From: Phycomyces nitens
Taxonomy: Eukaryota; Mucoromycota; Mucoromycetes; Mucorales; Phycomycetaceae
DNA length: 64,000 nt
Assembly (NCBI GenBank): GCA_022702545.1
Contig: JAHRBC010000001.1
Coordinates: 124,001-188,000 of the forward strand
Direction of reading: 5' to 3'
The notes under the pieces are model-generated. The model saw only the letters and a list, made by a program, of their open reading frames with translations, was not told where the DNA came from and did not search any database. Below are positions 1-13,073 of the stretch, piece by piece. A program made the translations under genes and the position numbers. Positions within the stretch are counted from its first letter, which is position 1. Every line of letters begins with the position of its first letter.

Positions 1-1
1 G

Positions 2-1036
2 TATGTCAACTGTGGCCAAAGCATCCGCGAGGCGTCCAAAACAATTGGTATCCCTGAAAGAACGATGCATAGATGGGTCAAGCGAATCGAGGACAGCCCT
101 GGTGGGATGCCTGTCCTAAAAAAGAGAGGAAGACCCGTTCATTCCCAAATAAATGAGCAGCACCTTGGCTATCTGGAACAGACCATTGAAGAACGAGGCG
201 AGTTGACACTCATGGAGTTGTCAAACAAGCTACACGAAGAGTTCCCTGTGGACTTCCCTGAAGCATTGTCAGTTTCTACAATGCATAAAACAATTGTGGA
301 GAAACTTCACTTCACGTTGAAAAAGGCAGAAATATACAGAATGCGCAGGAACGATGATGAGGTGAAGCAGATGCGCTTCGACTATATTACAAAAATAATA
401 TCTGAAGGAGTTGTACATTACAACCAAAACTGTATCTTTGTTGATGAGGTTGGATTCAACCTACACATAAATCGGACCCAATCTAGGTCAAGAAAGAACA
501 CCCCTGCAAGGATTAAGGTCCCAACAAGTTCGAAAGGGAAGAACATCAGCATTTTTGGTGCGATCAGTTACAGAGGGGTGGAGTCGTTGGCACGACACAT
601 AAGCTTAAGCATAAATATTACATATCATTTTCTATATGGCCTAATATATTTTAATTGATCATAGAATTATACGGAATCAAACAATGCCAACAATTTCTAT
701 GACTTTATCGAAGACTTAATTCGTTTGATACAATAACAAAACATAACTGATACACAATACTTTATCTTCGATAATGCACCGATCCACAACACCCTAGCAG
801 AGCAAATGATAAGAGCTGCTGGGCATGTTCCCGTTTGCCTTCCCCCATGGTCTCCGTTCCTTAACCCCATTGAGGAATTCTTCAGCAAGCTGAAAAATGG
901 AGTAAAGAAACACAGACTCATGAACCATGACGATCTTTTGGCGAGAGTAACTTCTTCCTGTGATACAATCACTAAAGAAAATTGCCAAGGGTGGATTCGC
1001 CATAGTCTAGAATTCTTTCCAAAGTGCCTGACCTGA
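2..1036 (+). pseudogene. Tc1/mariner-like DDE transposase, degenerate, truncated at window edge
   Basis: Would cut and paste a DNA transposon. In one frame from base 2 it reads a helix-turn-helix-like N-terminus (IREASKTIGIPERTMHRW), then a DDE domain: first Asp in FVDEVGF, second in FDNAPIHN and Glu in NPIEEFF, with 33 residues between the last two, as in IS630/Tc1/mariner enzymes. The copy is dead. The frame has stops at 656-658, 662-664 and 734-736, and the stretch at about 598-672 has no place in the domain, so it looks like a small insertion or a decayed intron. The 5' end lies outside the window and no inverted repeat is visible here. Family assignment is strong, subfamily uncertain. 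Confidence 0.8.
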
Positions 1037-2756
1037 GAGGACATGATGTAAATAAATATATTTTGTAACAATTTATATCATTTGATTTCTTTATCAAAAA
1101 TGACCATCAGTAATAATTATTGGAAAGTGCGCCAATAAGATTGACAAATCCGCCAATAAAGATTGAAATGACTGACAATTGATATTGACATGACTGACAA
1201 TTGATATTGACATGACTGACAATTGATATTGACCAGCCTGCCAAAATTTGGTAAAAAACCAGTAGTCTCTTTTCCAACTCAGCCTCCTAAAGTCATTACA
1301 AAATATCATTCTAAACATTTTTGTCTAAAAAACACTATTCAAAAATCTCTCATTAAAAACCACACGTCAAAGTCTCACTTTATTTTCAATCGACCCTTTT
1401 TATATCTCTATTCTACCAAATACCTCAGCGCAAAAGTAGCGGTTGACTACCTTCTATTGCAAATTGGAACCTATCAAAATCTTGTTTTTCCATGGATAAC
1501 CTATTAGAAAGAAATATATTTTTTTCTTGCATGATTTGAACAGGACTTTTCATGTTCAAATTTTTACATTTTGTTCAAATATTTTTTGAGACTTTTTGAC
1601 GAACATATCCAATGATGCTTATTAAAAAAAATTGAACAAAGCGCAATATTTTACGGTTGACCAGGCCTTGACGGTCAAGTTTTCTTGGCTCTGATGTGCG
1701 ATCAGATTCATAAATGGATTGTCCGAGTTTCTAAAGGGGATCCCTTTTTAGAATTATTCTTGCTTAAACGCGTTCCAAATCTTGGTGCTGTCAGTACCTA
1801 GTTACTTATCCTCGATTCTTGACGTCTCATCCTTTTTTCCTTTCTATATATCATTATTTCGCATGTATTATTACCAGCTGTATGTTTTATTTTACTTTCT
1901 TAAAAGCCGTTTTCCCCCACTGCGGTTTTTTTCCGTGCTCTATTTTCCTTCTCGCTGACTTCTCTCTCTGTCATGCAGTGTCAAAAATAACTACTTTTTT
2001 CTTTCGTTCTTATACCTTATTTCTTTTCCCCCAGTATTTAGGGGTTTCTTTTTTATTATTTATTTTATATATTTTCAATTATTCTTTTTCGTTCTAATGA
2101 GTGACCTATATGCCTACAGGCGCCAGGCCTTGACACACCCGCAAAATAAACAAAATACTTTTACCTGACCAGGCCTATTATATTATGATTAGAATACTTG
2201 CATAAATATATATCCCAAATTTTAGATAATTAAAATTTCAAAGCTTAAAAATATAATGTAAACTGGGATTCCACTAATACTTGTATCTAAAATATTACCA
2301 TTTATAAATCTCAAATCTCTTTTATTATATAATACGCATTATAAAAATATTGCAATTAGATATTTTAGAATTATTAAAAAGTTTAATATACTATAGTACA
2401 TATTTTTTTTTGTAGTGACTATAGCTTACCGATTATCTATTTTAGTTCAATTTATGATTCTGGTTGCCATAAAGCATTTGATGCTCAAAAAGACTCCTTT
2501 GCGTCCAAAAGGATTCAGTGTTTAACAAAGGGTGAAGACAATATTTGACTTGAATGTGCTGTATTATAGACTGACTCCAACTTAACAAATTATTGAATCT
2601 GGTTTTAGGACTTTTCCATATCAATGGTTCCATAAGACTAAATATCTGGCCGGTATTGAGTCAAAAAAGATTGCGTATAATGTATAGACTTATAAACTTC
2701 AAATGAATTATTTGTTCGTAAGCTTCGGCCTTTTATCACTGGTAAATAATTTATGT
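1037..2756. other. AT-rich stretch without a recognisable gene
   Basis: Besides the 22-bp repeats, the word CCAGGCCTTGAC occurs near 1660 and 2125 and GACCAGGCCTAT near 2167, so a small degraded element may span 1655-2180. A stretch at about 2440-2690 reads as broken coding sequence on the plus strand in several frames, but I cannot name its source. Confidence 0.5.
1168..1233. repeat. Three perfect tandem copies of a 22-bp unit
   Basis: Unit ATGACTGACAATTGATATTG plus AC, at 1168-1189, 1190-1211 and 1212-1233. Weaker relatives (CCAATAA-GATTGAC) lie just upstream at 1130-1165. It lies about 130 bp beyond the transposase stop, so it may be part of the terminal region of that element. Confidence 0.85.
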
Positions 2757-4249
2757 TTATTCTTCTTCTTCATCACTAGAAAACCGTCTACGTTTTGGTC
2801 TTCGGATTGTTACCGTTTCGTCTTCGTCTTCTTCCTCTTCGTCTTCCTCCTCTTCTTCTACTTGATCATCATCGTATCTTTGATCTTCCTCCTCTTCCTC
2901 TTCCTCCTCTTCATCCTCCTCATCGCTATAGCTGCGCTTATATTTATTCGACGAGCCTCGTTTTGCTTGAGATAATCTTTGCTCTCTTGATCTTTCTTCG
3001 TCTTCGTTATACTCGTCATCATTTACCACAAAATCTTCCTCATAGGTGTCTTGGTGGTTTACGCGACCTCTTGAGTAAGACATTTCTTCATGCCCATAAT
3101 CACGCGTATTCGAATGGCTACCATAACGCACGTCTGTTTTTTTACGCTGATTTTCTAATTTCTTTTGTGCTCGCAAACGTTCGCTTTCTTTAAGTTCCAG
3201 TTCTTGTTTCAGTTTCTCGGGATCCTTTTCAGTAAAGAACATCTTGGTCTTGATCTTCTTTACATGCTTATTCGCAATTTGTGCCGTTAGATGGCGGTGA
3301 GTCTCACTCTTAAGATCAGAAGGTCTAAAGGTCATATGGTCTGTGATCTCTGTATGGCTTTCCAAAGCTCCTAGCTGTTCATGTCGTGCAAGCATATAAA
3401 CGTGCTCCTGTGGAGCAGCGACCTTTTGAGTTGCATCAAAACATTCGTTTCCGACCATTAATGACATTGTACCATCCTCCCATTCGACAAGGTGAGAATT
3501 GGATTGTGCTTCCTATGTTGCAAGCACATTTAGAACTAAACATTGTATTCATATTATCACTTACAAGTTCACCCTTATCATTCGTGACCTTGCGCCAGCG
3601 TATTGTACTCTCTACTTGTTGACGAACTACTTCATGACATTGAGCATCTGTAAGACCTTCTTCGGTTTGGATCTCAAATGAATCTGGTTTGAACCGATTC
3701 CTGTCGATATCAAGAAACTTGGGCAGTTTTGTCCAATAGTACTACTTGCAGAGATATCAGTACCAGCTCATTCAAGAAATCCCTCTTACTTTTCCATCGT
3801 CGCTCTGAGGTAAAGGCAGGGCAGGCATCTCGAGTGAGATCTCAATGCGCTTTCTCTGAAAGTCGTCGTCTTCGTCTTCATTCTCATATTGATGTTGATA
3901 TTTTGGACTAGCAGATTGTTCTTCTTCACTTTCATAATGAGTATAGCTACAAACCTATTAGAATTGTTCATTCCAGCATGAAAGTGTACCTCTTTGTCCG
4001 TCTCGGTGATTGTGGTTTAGCTACTGTTGTGTCTTCTTCATCACTTCCAAAAAGGTCGTCTGCACCAGAAGCCTCTTCCTCTTGATCGCGGGCATTAGAC
4101 TGGGGTGTTAATGTCTTGGACTCCCTTATGGAGCCATGTGAAGATTGTGAGCGTCCGTCATCAATGTCGGAAGCCTCATCATCGGATCCGAACAATTCAT
4201 CAAAGTTGTGATCGTCAAAGCCAGTTGGTGTGTCGTTATCATAAGCCAT
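2757..4249 (-). CDS. LEO1: LEO1, RNA polymerase II-associated Paf1 complex subunit
   Basis: Leo1 is a subunit of the nuclear Paf1 complex, which travels with RNA polymerase II and supports elongation and histone modification. Exons (minus strand): 4249-3990, 3946-3790, 3741-3565, 3512-2757. They join in frame to 449 residues. The N-terminus is acidic with repeated LFGSD motifs. The core Leo1 domain starts at YYWTKLPKFLDID (about residue 140) and runs through HLVEWEDGTMSLMVGNE and MTFRPSDL. The C-terminus is a very acidic and basic low-complexity tail ending KRRRFSSDEEEE. Domain order, length and tail all fit the family. It lies downstream of the SET gene on the same strand, 424 bp away; no shared control is shown. 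Confidence 0.93.
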
Positions 4250-4673
4250 ACTTCAAGTAGACAAGCAATCAAAAGTGTATGCAAAGGATGGACATGTACT
4301 CGGACTGCGTCACCAACTTGCCGCACATTTAAAATAAAATAAAATAAAAAATAAAATAAAATAAAAAATAGAGACCGAAGCTATTTGCACACAGTTCTTG
4401 ACAGATGGTGCATTGGGATCTTGGTCAATTTAAAGACATGAAGATTTATATGATAGATATGTTTTTACAAAGAAACCAATGTCATAGAAATATCCCAATT
4501 GGAGCATCTGGTGGCCCCCCATTTTTTTCTTTTCTTTATGGACTTCATTAAATAGGTTCATAATATATAGATGAGTGTGTATGCGCATTATACGTTTCTT
4601 GTGGATATCTTGGAGGCACAATTAGGCTCTCTTATGTACATAAATCATTTGATAATTAAGTATTGTCTCATAG
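4250..4673. promoter_or_regulatory. Spacer holding the LEO1 promoter and the 3' end of the SET gene
   Basis: Contains a low-complexity A/T tract built of AAAAT units at 4331-4370, about 80-120 bp upstream of the LEO1 start, a common poly(dA:dT) promoter feature. No small gene is visible. Confidence 0.4.
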
Positions 4674-7293
4674 TTAATTTCCTACTGGTCGATTGGAACG
4701 CACTGAAGGCTTTTTGCCAATGGACCCACGACATTTTTCACTGCCACAGTGACATATCTGCTGGCTTTCTGCGTTGCCAAAAACCGAGAAATTATAATCA
4801 TAAAAGAGTTCTGAATTGGCAGGGATGTGTCTTGATGCAAACACACCAACCGCAAGTTCGCCTTTGAGTGCCCTGGTTTGGTAGATAAGTAAGAGAGAAA
4901 AAAAAGTACCAAAGGCCAAATCCAATGTATCTTACCACTTTTCAATATGACAGTTTGGGTCACAGCTATGATTTATAAATCTTGCTTCGGTACCCTTTGA
5001 ACACGCATCCACTACCTCTCCATTTTGATAGTCAAGAAAGTAAAAGTTCTTTTGGTCTGTATAGACTGTACGCATCCGTTCTTCGCACATCTTGTGTGAA
5101 ATGACTTCTCCTCGATATTCGACCAGCAAATCGCCTCGATTCACATCAACCAGGGTTCGTAATCCCCAGCCCCTTTCGCGTGTCTATTGGGTAATATATG
5201 AGCGATCCCATTATTGCATCTTTTTTTTTCAAGACACAGTACCAAGAATATCTGGAGTTCCTTTGTGCCTTCCTTGCGCTGGAATCTTTGATTTGAACAT
5301 TGGCTCTTGCAAGGACATGATTTTGGATCGCATTCATAAAATAACATTCTAAAACAAGATTAGCAGAGCAGAGCAGAGCAGAACCTCGCATCTTGATTAC
5401 CTACCTATTCAAACAGTCTTCGCCACAGCCTTTACTGCCATCAGGAGGAGGAACACACTGACACGGTGCCTGGTGCTCGGTCCTGTTTGGTTTTCGCCCA
5501 ACAAAAATATCTAATTGGTCTGTCAGTGCTATATAGTGCAAGGGTTGGACTTACTCGATCTCAGACGGGTAAAGATTGGTTTCTTCAAGGACGTAGGCCG
5601 TACTCCAAACTTGCCTATCAAGCCTAGCTTGTATTCTTCCATGATATCGGGTGGCAATTGAAATTCTGCATAAGAGTCTATCAAGAGTGCTCCATGGTGA
5701 ATAGGCATGGGAAATTTAAATGTCTTTTCACTGGTGCACTGAAATGGAGCTTCGTCCTGCTTCTTGGATCCAGCCTTTGTAGGGGTTTTTACGAGTGTCT
5801 TGGGGGGTTTTGTGGCGAGTGATGGGATTTTGTACTGGAGAGAGTATAAAGCGGCCTTGAGGAATTTTTTTCGTTTGTGCAAGAGAACATGGCGTACTGG
5901 TGCTCCTGGCTCTATTGCACCAGAGGTTTCAATTGGTATATCATTGGCGTAGTTGTCCTTGATTCTTCCTCGAACATTTTTTGACCATCGCTGTCCACAC
6001 GCATTACAGAGGCTACCAGACCCAAATTATTCTTTGGACTAGAACAACAGAAACCCATGGATTCCTTACCTCCTTGGACCAGAAGGTCCTCTTCGCCAGA
6101 GACCAGTGATTATCCGGCCGCAATCTTTACAGCCATTTGGAACAGGAGCAGCCGAGTCAGGATTATTGGCAGTCTCTAGGGTCCTTTTGCTGCTGGGCTC
6201 ACTATTTGCATGTTCACCTGCTGATGATAATGATGATGTTGTTGCTTGTGCTGTAAAATGGCCATATGTGTTGGTTATTAAGATTTGCCTTGACCAACCA
6301 ACTTACGCTTTTTTGCCTTGGGTTTGATCCCAACATCCTTTGCTTTGTCCTTTCGCTTGCTGATTGTTGCATGTACTCGCTTAAGATTAGGCTTCCTAGG
6401 CTGTCTAGTCCGATTCTCAATTATGGGTGGCGGATAGTGCACATTGTCATATCCTTCATTGCATTTTCCACGACTCTTCCAGCGAAGATGGCATGCGTTA
6501 CACAGACTATACCAAAGATCAACAAATGCTTGCTATTTTTTGAAAACACCTTTTTCTTCTTGTTTCTTTCTTACGTCTGCTTTCCAAGAGGTCCATATCT
6601 CCATCGACAGGTCTCTGTGATACCGCAGTGACGGCACCAGATATCCGGAACCACACCTTCTACTACGAGATCAACAACTTTTGGCGGCGATTGTAGTTGT
6701 ACTTTTGGCACCGTTTCAGCTGTTAAAGATGTATCCTCTGTCGTTGGATTCTCTGGTAATTCCAGAATCTCTGGTTCTGGTATCGGTGGAAGTATCTTTC
6801 GATGCTTTTTTTTAGATGGGCCATCCGCCGTCTCTTTCTTTACAGATTCCCGAGCGACCTGGTCCGATTTACGTTTTCGTAATACTCTGGGTGGTCTTGC
6901 TGTCAAGATGGTTGACTTTGGTGATTGTGACCCGAGTGATGAAGGTGGAGAGGGTAAAGAGGCCGTATCTTTAGAAGGACTGTTTACGTTTTTGATTGTG
7001 TCTGTGGTTGTGGTTGTGTCTATGGGTGCTTTGTGTAGATCACCTATCAGGCCATCGGATAAAGGTGATTTTGGGGACAAGATTTCTTGTCCGGTGGTGG
7101 TATTATCTCTAGTTGTATCAATGGTATCGACAGTTTTGATTGCCTCATGGGTTTCTTTGACAATTGTTTCCAAGACAGCAGTTGCTACAACAACAGACTC
7201 TGCCACACTTGTCATCTGTTCTGATCCATTAATGACGATGGAATCAGCAAATTGCATGCCAGGTTCAGGAACCACTATGGTTGTTTCTTTCAT
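4674..7293 (-). CDS. Histone-lysine methyltransferase (AWS-SET-postSET) with two GATA-type zinc fingers
   Basis: Likely methylates histone H3 in the nucleus. AWS-SET-postSET enzymes are mostly the H3K36-type SET2/ASH1/NSD group. Exons (minus): 7293-6575, 6506-6307, 6250-6070, 6012-5555, 5510-5405, 5348-5243, 5183-4936, 4872-4674; all phases agree, giving 738 residues. The start is set by a stop codon four codons upstream. After a Ser/Thr/Pro-rich region come GATA-type fingers at about residues 220-245 (CRHC...CNAC) and 347-372 (CKDC...CNAC), both C-X2-C-X18-C-X2-C. Then AWS (CQCVPPPDGSKGCGEDCLNR), SET with RGWGLR, VEYRGEV, ARFINHSCDPNC and FYDYNF, and postSET (CHCGSEKC). Fingers and catalytic core are joined by introns with matching phase, so this is one gene. 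The precise lysine target is not shown. Confidence 0.9.
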
Positions 7294-9094
7294 GACTGAC
7301 GTTCAGGGTGTTATTGCAATGACTTGGTTCTCTAGGTAATGTTGTACCTTTGAGGCCTTTGGTGGTAGCAGAAACGCTTTCTCTCGTCTGGTTTTCCAGG
7401 GACGCGTTCCAGACCAGAACAAGGACCTTGGAAGCTGCCGAGAAAGAAAAAGAGGAGAAAAGAAATGAGCAACACAGATGCGTAGACTGAAAAAAGAGTC
7501 ACACCAAAGAGTCCAGGACGGTACCTGTAAATCTATTGGGTTTCTCTACCTAATTTGTACACTGCATTACTCTTTTATATATGTATGTATGTATGTATTG
7601 TTATAAAATGGAAACTCTGACCAATCAATTCCTCGTGTATGGATCTTTTTGTTAAATAGAACAGGGCATGGTACTTTTTGCAAGAATAATTGTTGTGTTT
7701 ATACAAGATTACTTGGTTAATTGGCAATATTCAACCTTTTTTTTATTGGTGCAAAAGGTTTTTGGGAGAATCTGAAACTGGCAAAGGCTTTTCTGTTATA
7801 GCCAAACCTGAACATGTTGGCTTCTCAATGTAAGTCTGATGCTTATATTATAACACTAAAATATTATGATAAGACTCTGGCTTGCGGGGAAACATTCCTA
7901 GATTATTACAAGGTCATCTCTGTACACATTTTATCCAAAAAGAAATGGCGCATGATTTTTTTTAAAAAATAGAGAGAGAGAGTAAAGGCAATAGAAGTAT
8001 TGGGTGGAAAAGACCATCATCAAGACAATAAACACAATTCATGTCAAGTTTAAACGGTAAAGATAGATTAAGGTATATTATATTAAATCAATGACTCGAT
8101 GGAAAAAAACTATAGGCATGCAAAGTATATCGTGGACAAGTGATAGCTTTTCAGAATCACTTTACTGAATTTCTGGACAAGTATGATGTTTTCTTTAGCC
8201 TCTTGACTTTTACGCTTTTTTTTAGGGCAACTGGTTGGTGAGCATTGTGAATTTCTCGAACCTAGTTGTCTTTATCAAGTAGATGTACAATAGAAATCAT
8301 ATTCAAGCAACCGGCCAAGTGTTTTCTGTAAAGACGATGTGGAAATACTAATGTACTCGAGATTTTTTCTTGTTTCTTTTGGTTATTATGTCTCTTTTAA
8401 TATAGAGTCAATATATCTATATACATGAAAGCATCATCATGAAGACTCGAGACGTCTTTGAAAACCATGTCTATAATCGATTAATAACATTTCATATCTC
8501 TTGCACAGTTTCTCATGATATAAGCATCATCAGTCCAGAGAGTGCGATTCGAATAGTATACTGATAAACATTTTTCTGATTGTTTCTTGCTAAAAGTATA
8601 ATGGGTTCAATACTTATAGCCAAAAGCCACCTAGATATACAATTGGGAAAAGTATATATATATATATATATAAAGACCATAATAACAGTTGGTATGATCA
8701 GCTAATCAGAAAAACCGATTGATTTGAATAAATGCATTAAAGAAAGAAAGACTTGTTTGATTATATATCTATCTATCTATTTAATACAAGATATTAGTGC
8801 TATTACTTGAATGTTTTGTGCAAACATTGTCAGGAACAGGGATATACAGGGAGAATAAATAGAAATAAAAAAAAAAAAGCCCTTTATTTTTTATTAAGCA
8901 TGTTGATCAGTTAATCGTTTAGAATTGTGTTTAATGGGTATTTATATATATGCTTTTAAAGTGTCCAAGAGGCATAATTATAATATTGGTTGTACCAAGA
9001 TATTTAAAAAAAACTGACACTTCAATGGTTCATTTGGCTACACAACGGAATGCAATCTTATTGGTTATTTAAAGATTCAAATTTGTTCGACTCG

Positions 9095-9115
9095 GGAACC
9101 AAGAACCTTGGTTCC
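9095..9115. repeat. Perfect 9-bp inverted repeat with 3-bp spacer
   Basis: GGAACCAAG, spacer AAC, CTTGGTTCC. It could be a dyad binding site or a small hairpin. It stands alone inside the desert. Confidence 0.6.
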
Positions 9116-11941
9116 TTGCAAACATATCTTGAGTGTCAATCAAAACAACAAGGAAAATCATGCCTTTTGTAATTAAATGCGTATAATCTAGTAACATTTA
9201 GCTTGCTTGAAACTGATTGGGTCAATAATGTTCCAAAGACCATATTATATATATATATTGGGAACTTGGGCAGTGCTATACAAGTATTCAATTGTACTTT
9301 GTATATCTCATAACTACCTTTTTGTCTGTAGAGTGCACTGTTGAGCTTAATGGCATGATATCTGTGTTGCTCAAGATAGGCGCGAACAAGGAAACCTCTT
9401 TCTTAATATTCAAAGAATATCTCTGTAAATTGGTTGTCGAATGGGATCATGTAAAATAGTATATATTGCTACTAGAAAATACTGGGATTATTATTACCAA
9501 TTCATAATTGACTGTAGTAAGGGGTAAGTGTCAACCAGATTTCAACTGACAAGTGCTGAAATATAATCCGAGGCAAATTATTCATATATTTTTTATTTCA
9601 AGGCTGCTTAAAAGCTGCACAGACTTTGGTTTTCCAGTTTGAATAAAGTCCAAGACTAATGTCTGGTTAAATTGATCATATAGCCTAAATGTTTACTCTA
9701 GGACATAAAAGTGACAAAGATAAATAGAGAGAATACAGTTGGTTTTTACGAGTATGACGCTATTTTTTTCTTCTTCAAATCAATGAGCTGTTTTCTTTGA
9801 TACCAGAATATTCAATGGAAATTATCAATCTTTTCATGAAAATGCCATGGTTGTCTTTGAGTATTAGATATATGTATATTCTGAATGAGCCCTAAAGTAC
9901 AGAAAATGATATTAATTGGATTATTATTAGCTGTAAAAACTAATATCCGTTTTGCACATCTTGCCAAATTAATATCAGGGTATTTTATGGCACAAGATTA
10001 AAATAAAGACAATATGATTTATTTTCTAGAATATCCTTTGCTGGTTGGTTTGTTAAATAAGAGAAGCTAATATTTGATCACAGCATAATAGACTGCAATA
10101 TGACCTTGGGTAAACAAAAGAGCCACAGTCATGCTATTTTAGAATTGCTTTTTGGTGTGATCTATATACACACCTTTTTGTCAAACACAATTGAGTTGGT
10201 AAAAAACCATTTTATTGTGACCATGTAGCACACAAACTTTAAAGAGAACAATACCACCAACTCAGTTCAAGATTATCACATTTGCATCGATCAATCCCAA
10301 AGGATTAATTTACCTGACCATGGGCACTTTGTGTATTCAAATATAAACAATTTAATAGTTGAATAGCCTTTGTAAAGTGACTTTAGTGCCCAAGATTTCG
10401 ACTCTTAATTGTTTTCAGATTGATGGCAATAGTGCTATAAAGGCATTTGTTTAGTCCTAAAGCAACAATAACCAAGGACAAGGTCATATTTGGATTCACG
10501 GAACTTTACAGACCAATGGTCCTGGTAGGACAATATTCACAAGTGGTTTAACAGCCATTTGGTTTTATTATATTCCGAGTAGGGGTTGGAAAAGCAAGCT
10601 ATAGATCCTGTTGGTTACTACAAATGAATTTCTTAATCTTTATGCTGGGGTTGGTCCAGCCCATAAAACCACGCTGCTTTGTGTTCATATAGATCCATTG
10701 CTAGAGTGGCTTAAAGTTTTGTTATGCCAGCAATACCGAAAAAAAAGTGATTTCAGACAATAAGGCCGTGGCCACACACGGTCTTTTTATTTACTTATTT
10801 ATTAATATTTCTTACCTAGAGATTGCTTCTTGATCCTATTTGTCGTCCCTTTTTTTTAATTGAAGAGAATGAGATTGAGCCAATATATCTTTAATCTGAG
10901 GATAGACTCTTTGCTATCAAACCAATAGGTTTCCTTGCTCAATTTTTAACCAAGAGACCTCTAGAAAGACATGGTCCACAATGCATGTAAATATATATAT
11001 ATATAAGAGCCATGTAAATGTTGAAATGGATTATTGAAATAGCCACTGCTATACATTTAACCCTAATGATGAAAAAAAAAAAACTAGATTATTTTATTTG
11101 GTTTTTAGTACATGCTCAAATACACATATTGCCACAAAACAATTTGGTATTTTATAGTGACAAGATATTGTTTGAGCCTCAAGGCAATTCTTGATAATTT
11201 GCACAAGTGCATGGCTCTTTTGCATTCATCTCACTTTGGTCGATTAAAGAAGTCTTTAGATCTACCCCATCTCTTTCCAAAGAAATGGCCACAAGAATTG
11301 CTTCTTGGGTTCACAAACTATACATTTTAGAAGTCAACAATAACAAGTGGTAATGTCCTCTTTTCGCTTTATAACAATAGATACCCATCAATTATCTGAA
11401 AAGGCTCCATACAAAAAGAAAAAAAAGCTGGTCAGGACAAGAAAGGAACTTTTAAAGAAATGACTATTACACTTGACAGGCTCGGTTATAATATATATAT
11501 ATGTTGCATCAACTCGTGGCAATAGCCATCCTGCTATATTTAAATCCCATTATTAAGAGTGCTGGTCAAAGATCAAGAAGTAAAGTACACATACCTCTTT
11601 CTAAAGAGCAGGATGGTTGGTGAAATAATTAGGGATTACACTCTAGACTGTCAATATTGAATATGTTGCTCATAAACACTGTTTATTTCTATAAAGTGTT
11701 GATGAACAAACACTAGAAAAAAATACACAGAATATTCTCTGTTTGGACCAGTCTGTACTTGGGTATAAGGGAATGTATCACAAGTATGGGTTTCACTTGC
11801 TACAACCTGGGGATACTCACCAGACTTGCTTCCCTATTCTCACGTACACAAGAGACATCAAAAGTCTGTGCTCTTTTTATTTTAGTACTCAGAAACACTA
11901 ATTGGCTGAGGGGGTTTTCATCTAAATTTATAAAACGATGA

Positions 11942-11968
11942 TTGGTTGGTTGGTTGGTTGGTTGGTTT
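11942..11968. repeat. (GGTT)n microsatellite
   Basis: About six tandem GGTT units; simple repeat without further context. Confidence 0.8.
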
Positions 11969-13073
11969 CATCAAGTAGATATTCTACTGCTTGTATTCTT
12001 GCCTGTTTTGTACATGAGGCTTAGGATCAATACCATTTGCCATTTGCCATTTGCCAATGTACATATTTTATTGGACTAAAGTATTGGGACACTCAGAGTG
12101 TTCGTGTCTTTGGCAGTAGCTGATGAGCTGGCATGTCCTCCGGGTCAGACGGTTCTCTATTCAAAGCACGCCACAAGAAGCACAAATGAATGTGAGGTTC
12201 ACTCTCTAATACCACTGACAATTTACAATAATGTCACACTTTTTCTTGATCCAACTACTCTTTGCGATCAATTTCACCATTCAGGGCAAGTTTTCTGATT
12301 GTCTATCAACCACGAGGAGCACAGAATCCAGATTTTATATATAAAACGAAATAAAAACGGACTACTGTGCCTATAACACCACGCCATCAGAGCCACCGTC
12401 ACCTGATTACCATTATATCTTGAACTTTCTTGATGAATCAAGGTTGAGTGTGGCTCCCCCGTACAAATGGTCTTGATCTGTCAATATAATATACTTGTAT
12501 ATTGGATCTAATTATCATAAATACAACACGTTTGACACTTTTTATCCTTTTTCAAACAGGCCCAATTTACCAACCAATAATCATTCATCTCTTAAATAAT
12601 AATATTTGTACATATAATAGGATATTTAATTCACGAGTAGCTTTAGCAAGATTAAATACAGAATTGTCTGATTTAAAAATTAAAAAAAAAACCCTGATAT
12701 TTTGGTTGTACTCGGTCCCCCCCTGGACACTCTGGCAGCAATAATATTATTTATGATTACCAAAGATACACGAGCCACCTACAGATTAAGAAATGGTCAA
12801 AATAAAGAGGTCAATATGGTCTAGAGGGGTAAACATAGTTGCTTGCAAGCAACACCAAAAAAAAACAAAAGCAAATTGTGGCTTTGTACAATTTATGACT
12901 GATATATATATATGTATATATGTATATGTATATATTATTATGTTTTTAATATGTATGTATAGAATTATTAACTTGGGCCGTGGCTTAAATATAAAGAATA
13001 GACCAACTATGCGGCCAGTATTTTGTGTAATAGATATGTACAATGAATGGTAGTAATAAATAAGTTGGTGATG

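Larger units (their letters stand above)
7294..13073. other. 5.8 kb AT-rich gene desert
   Basis: No open frame of convincing length, codon use or homology on either strand. It contains poly(TA) tracts, (TATC)n near 8767, a perfect 9-bp inverted repeat at 9095 and a (GGTT)n tract at 11942. The stretch at about 12070-12480 is less AT-rich and starts with AAAGTATTGGGACACTC, which resembles a Tc1-type element end, but no transposase is readable. Confidence 0.6.

Noticed and set aside
2757..3000. Hydrophobic Phe/Leu-rich plus-strand frame that looks like a membrane protein
   Set aside because: It is the antisense of the Glu/Asp-rich tail of LEO1.
9080..9120. tRNA-like GTTCGACTC in the desert
   Set aside because: No A box or acceptor stem at the right distance; the local palindrome accounts for the apparent pairing.
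12070..12480. Possible Tc1-type element with AAAGTATTGGGACAC end
   Set aside because: Only one end-like word and no transposase remnant or matching opposite end were found, so it is not listed as an element.
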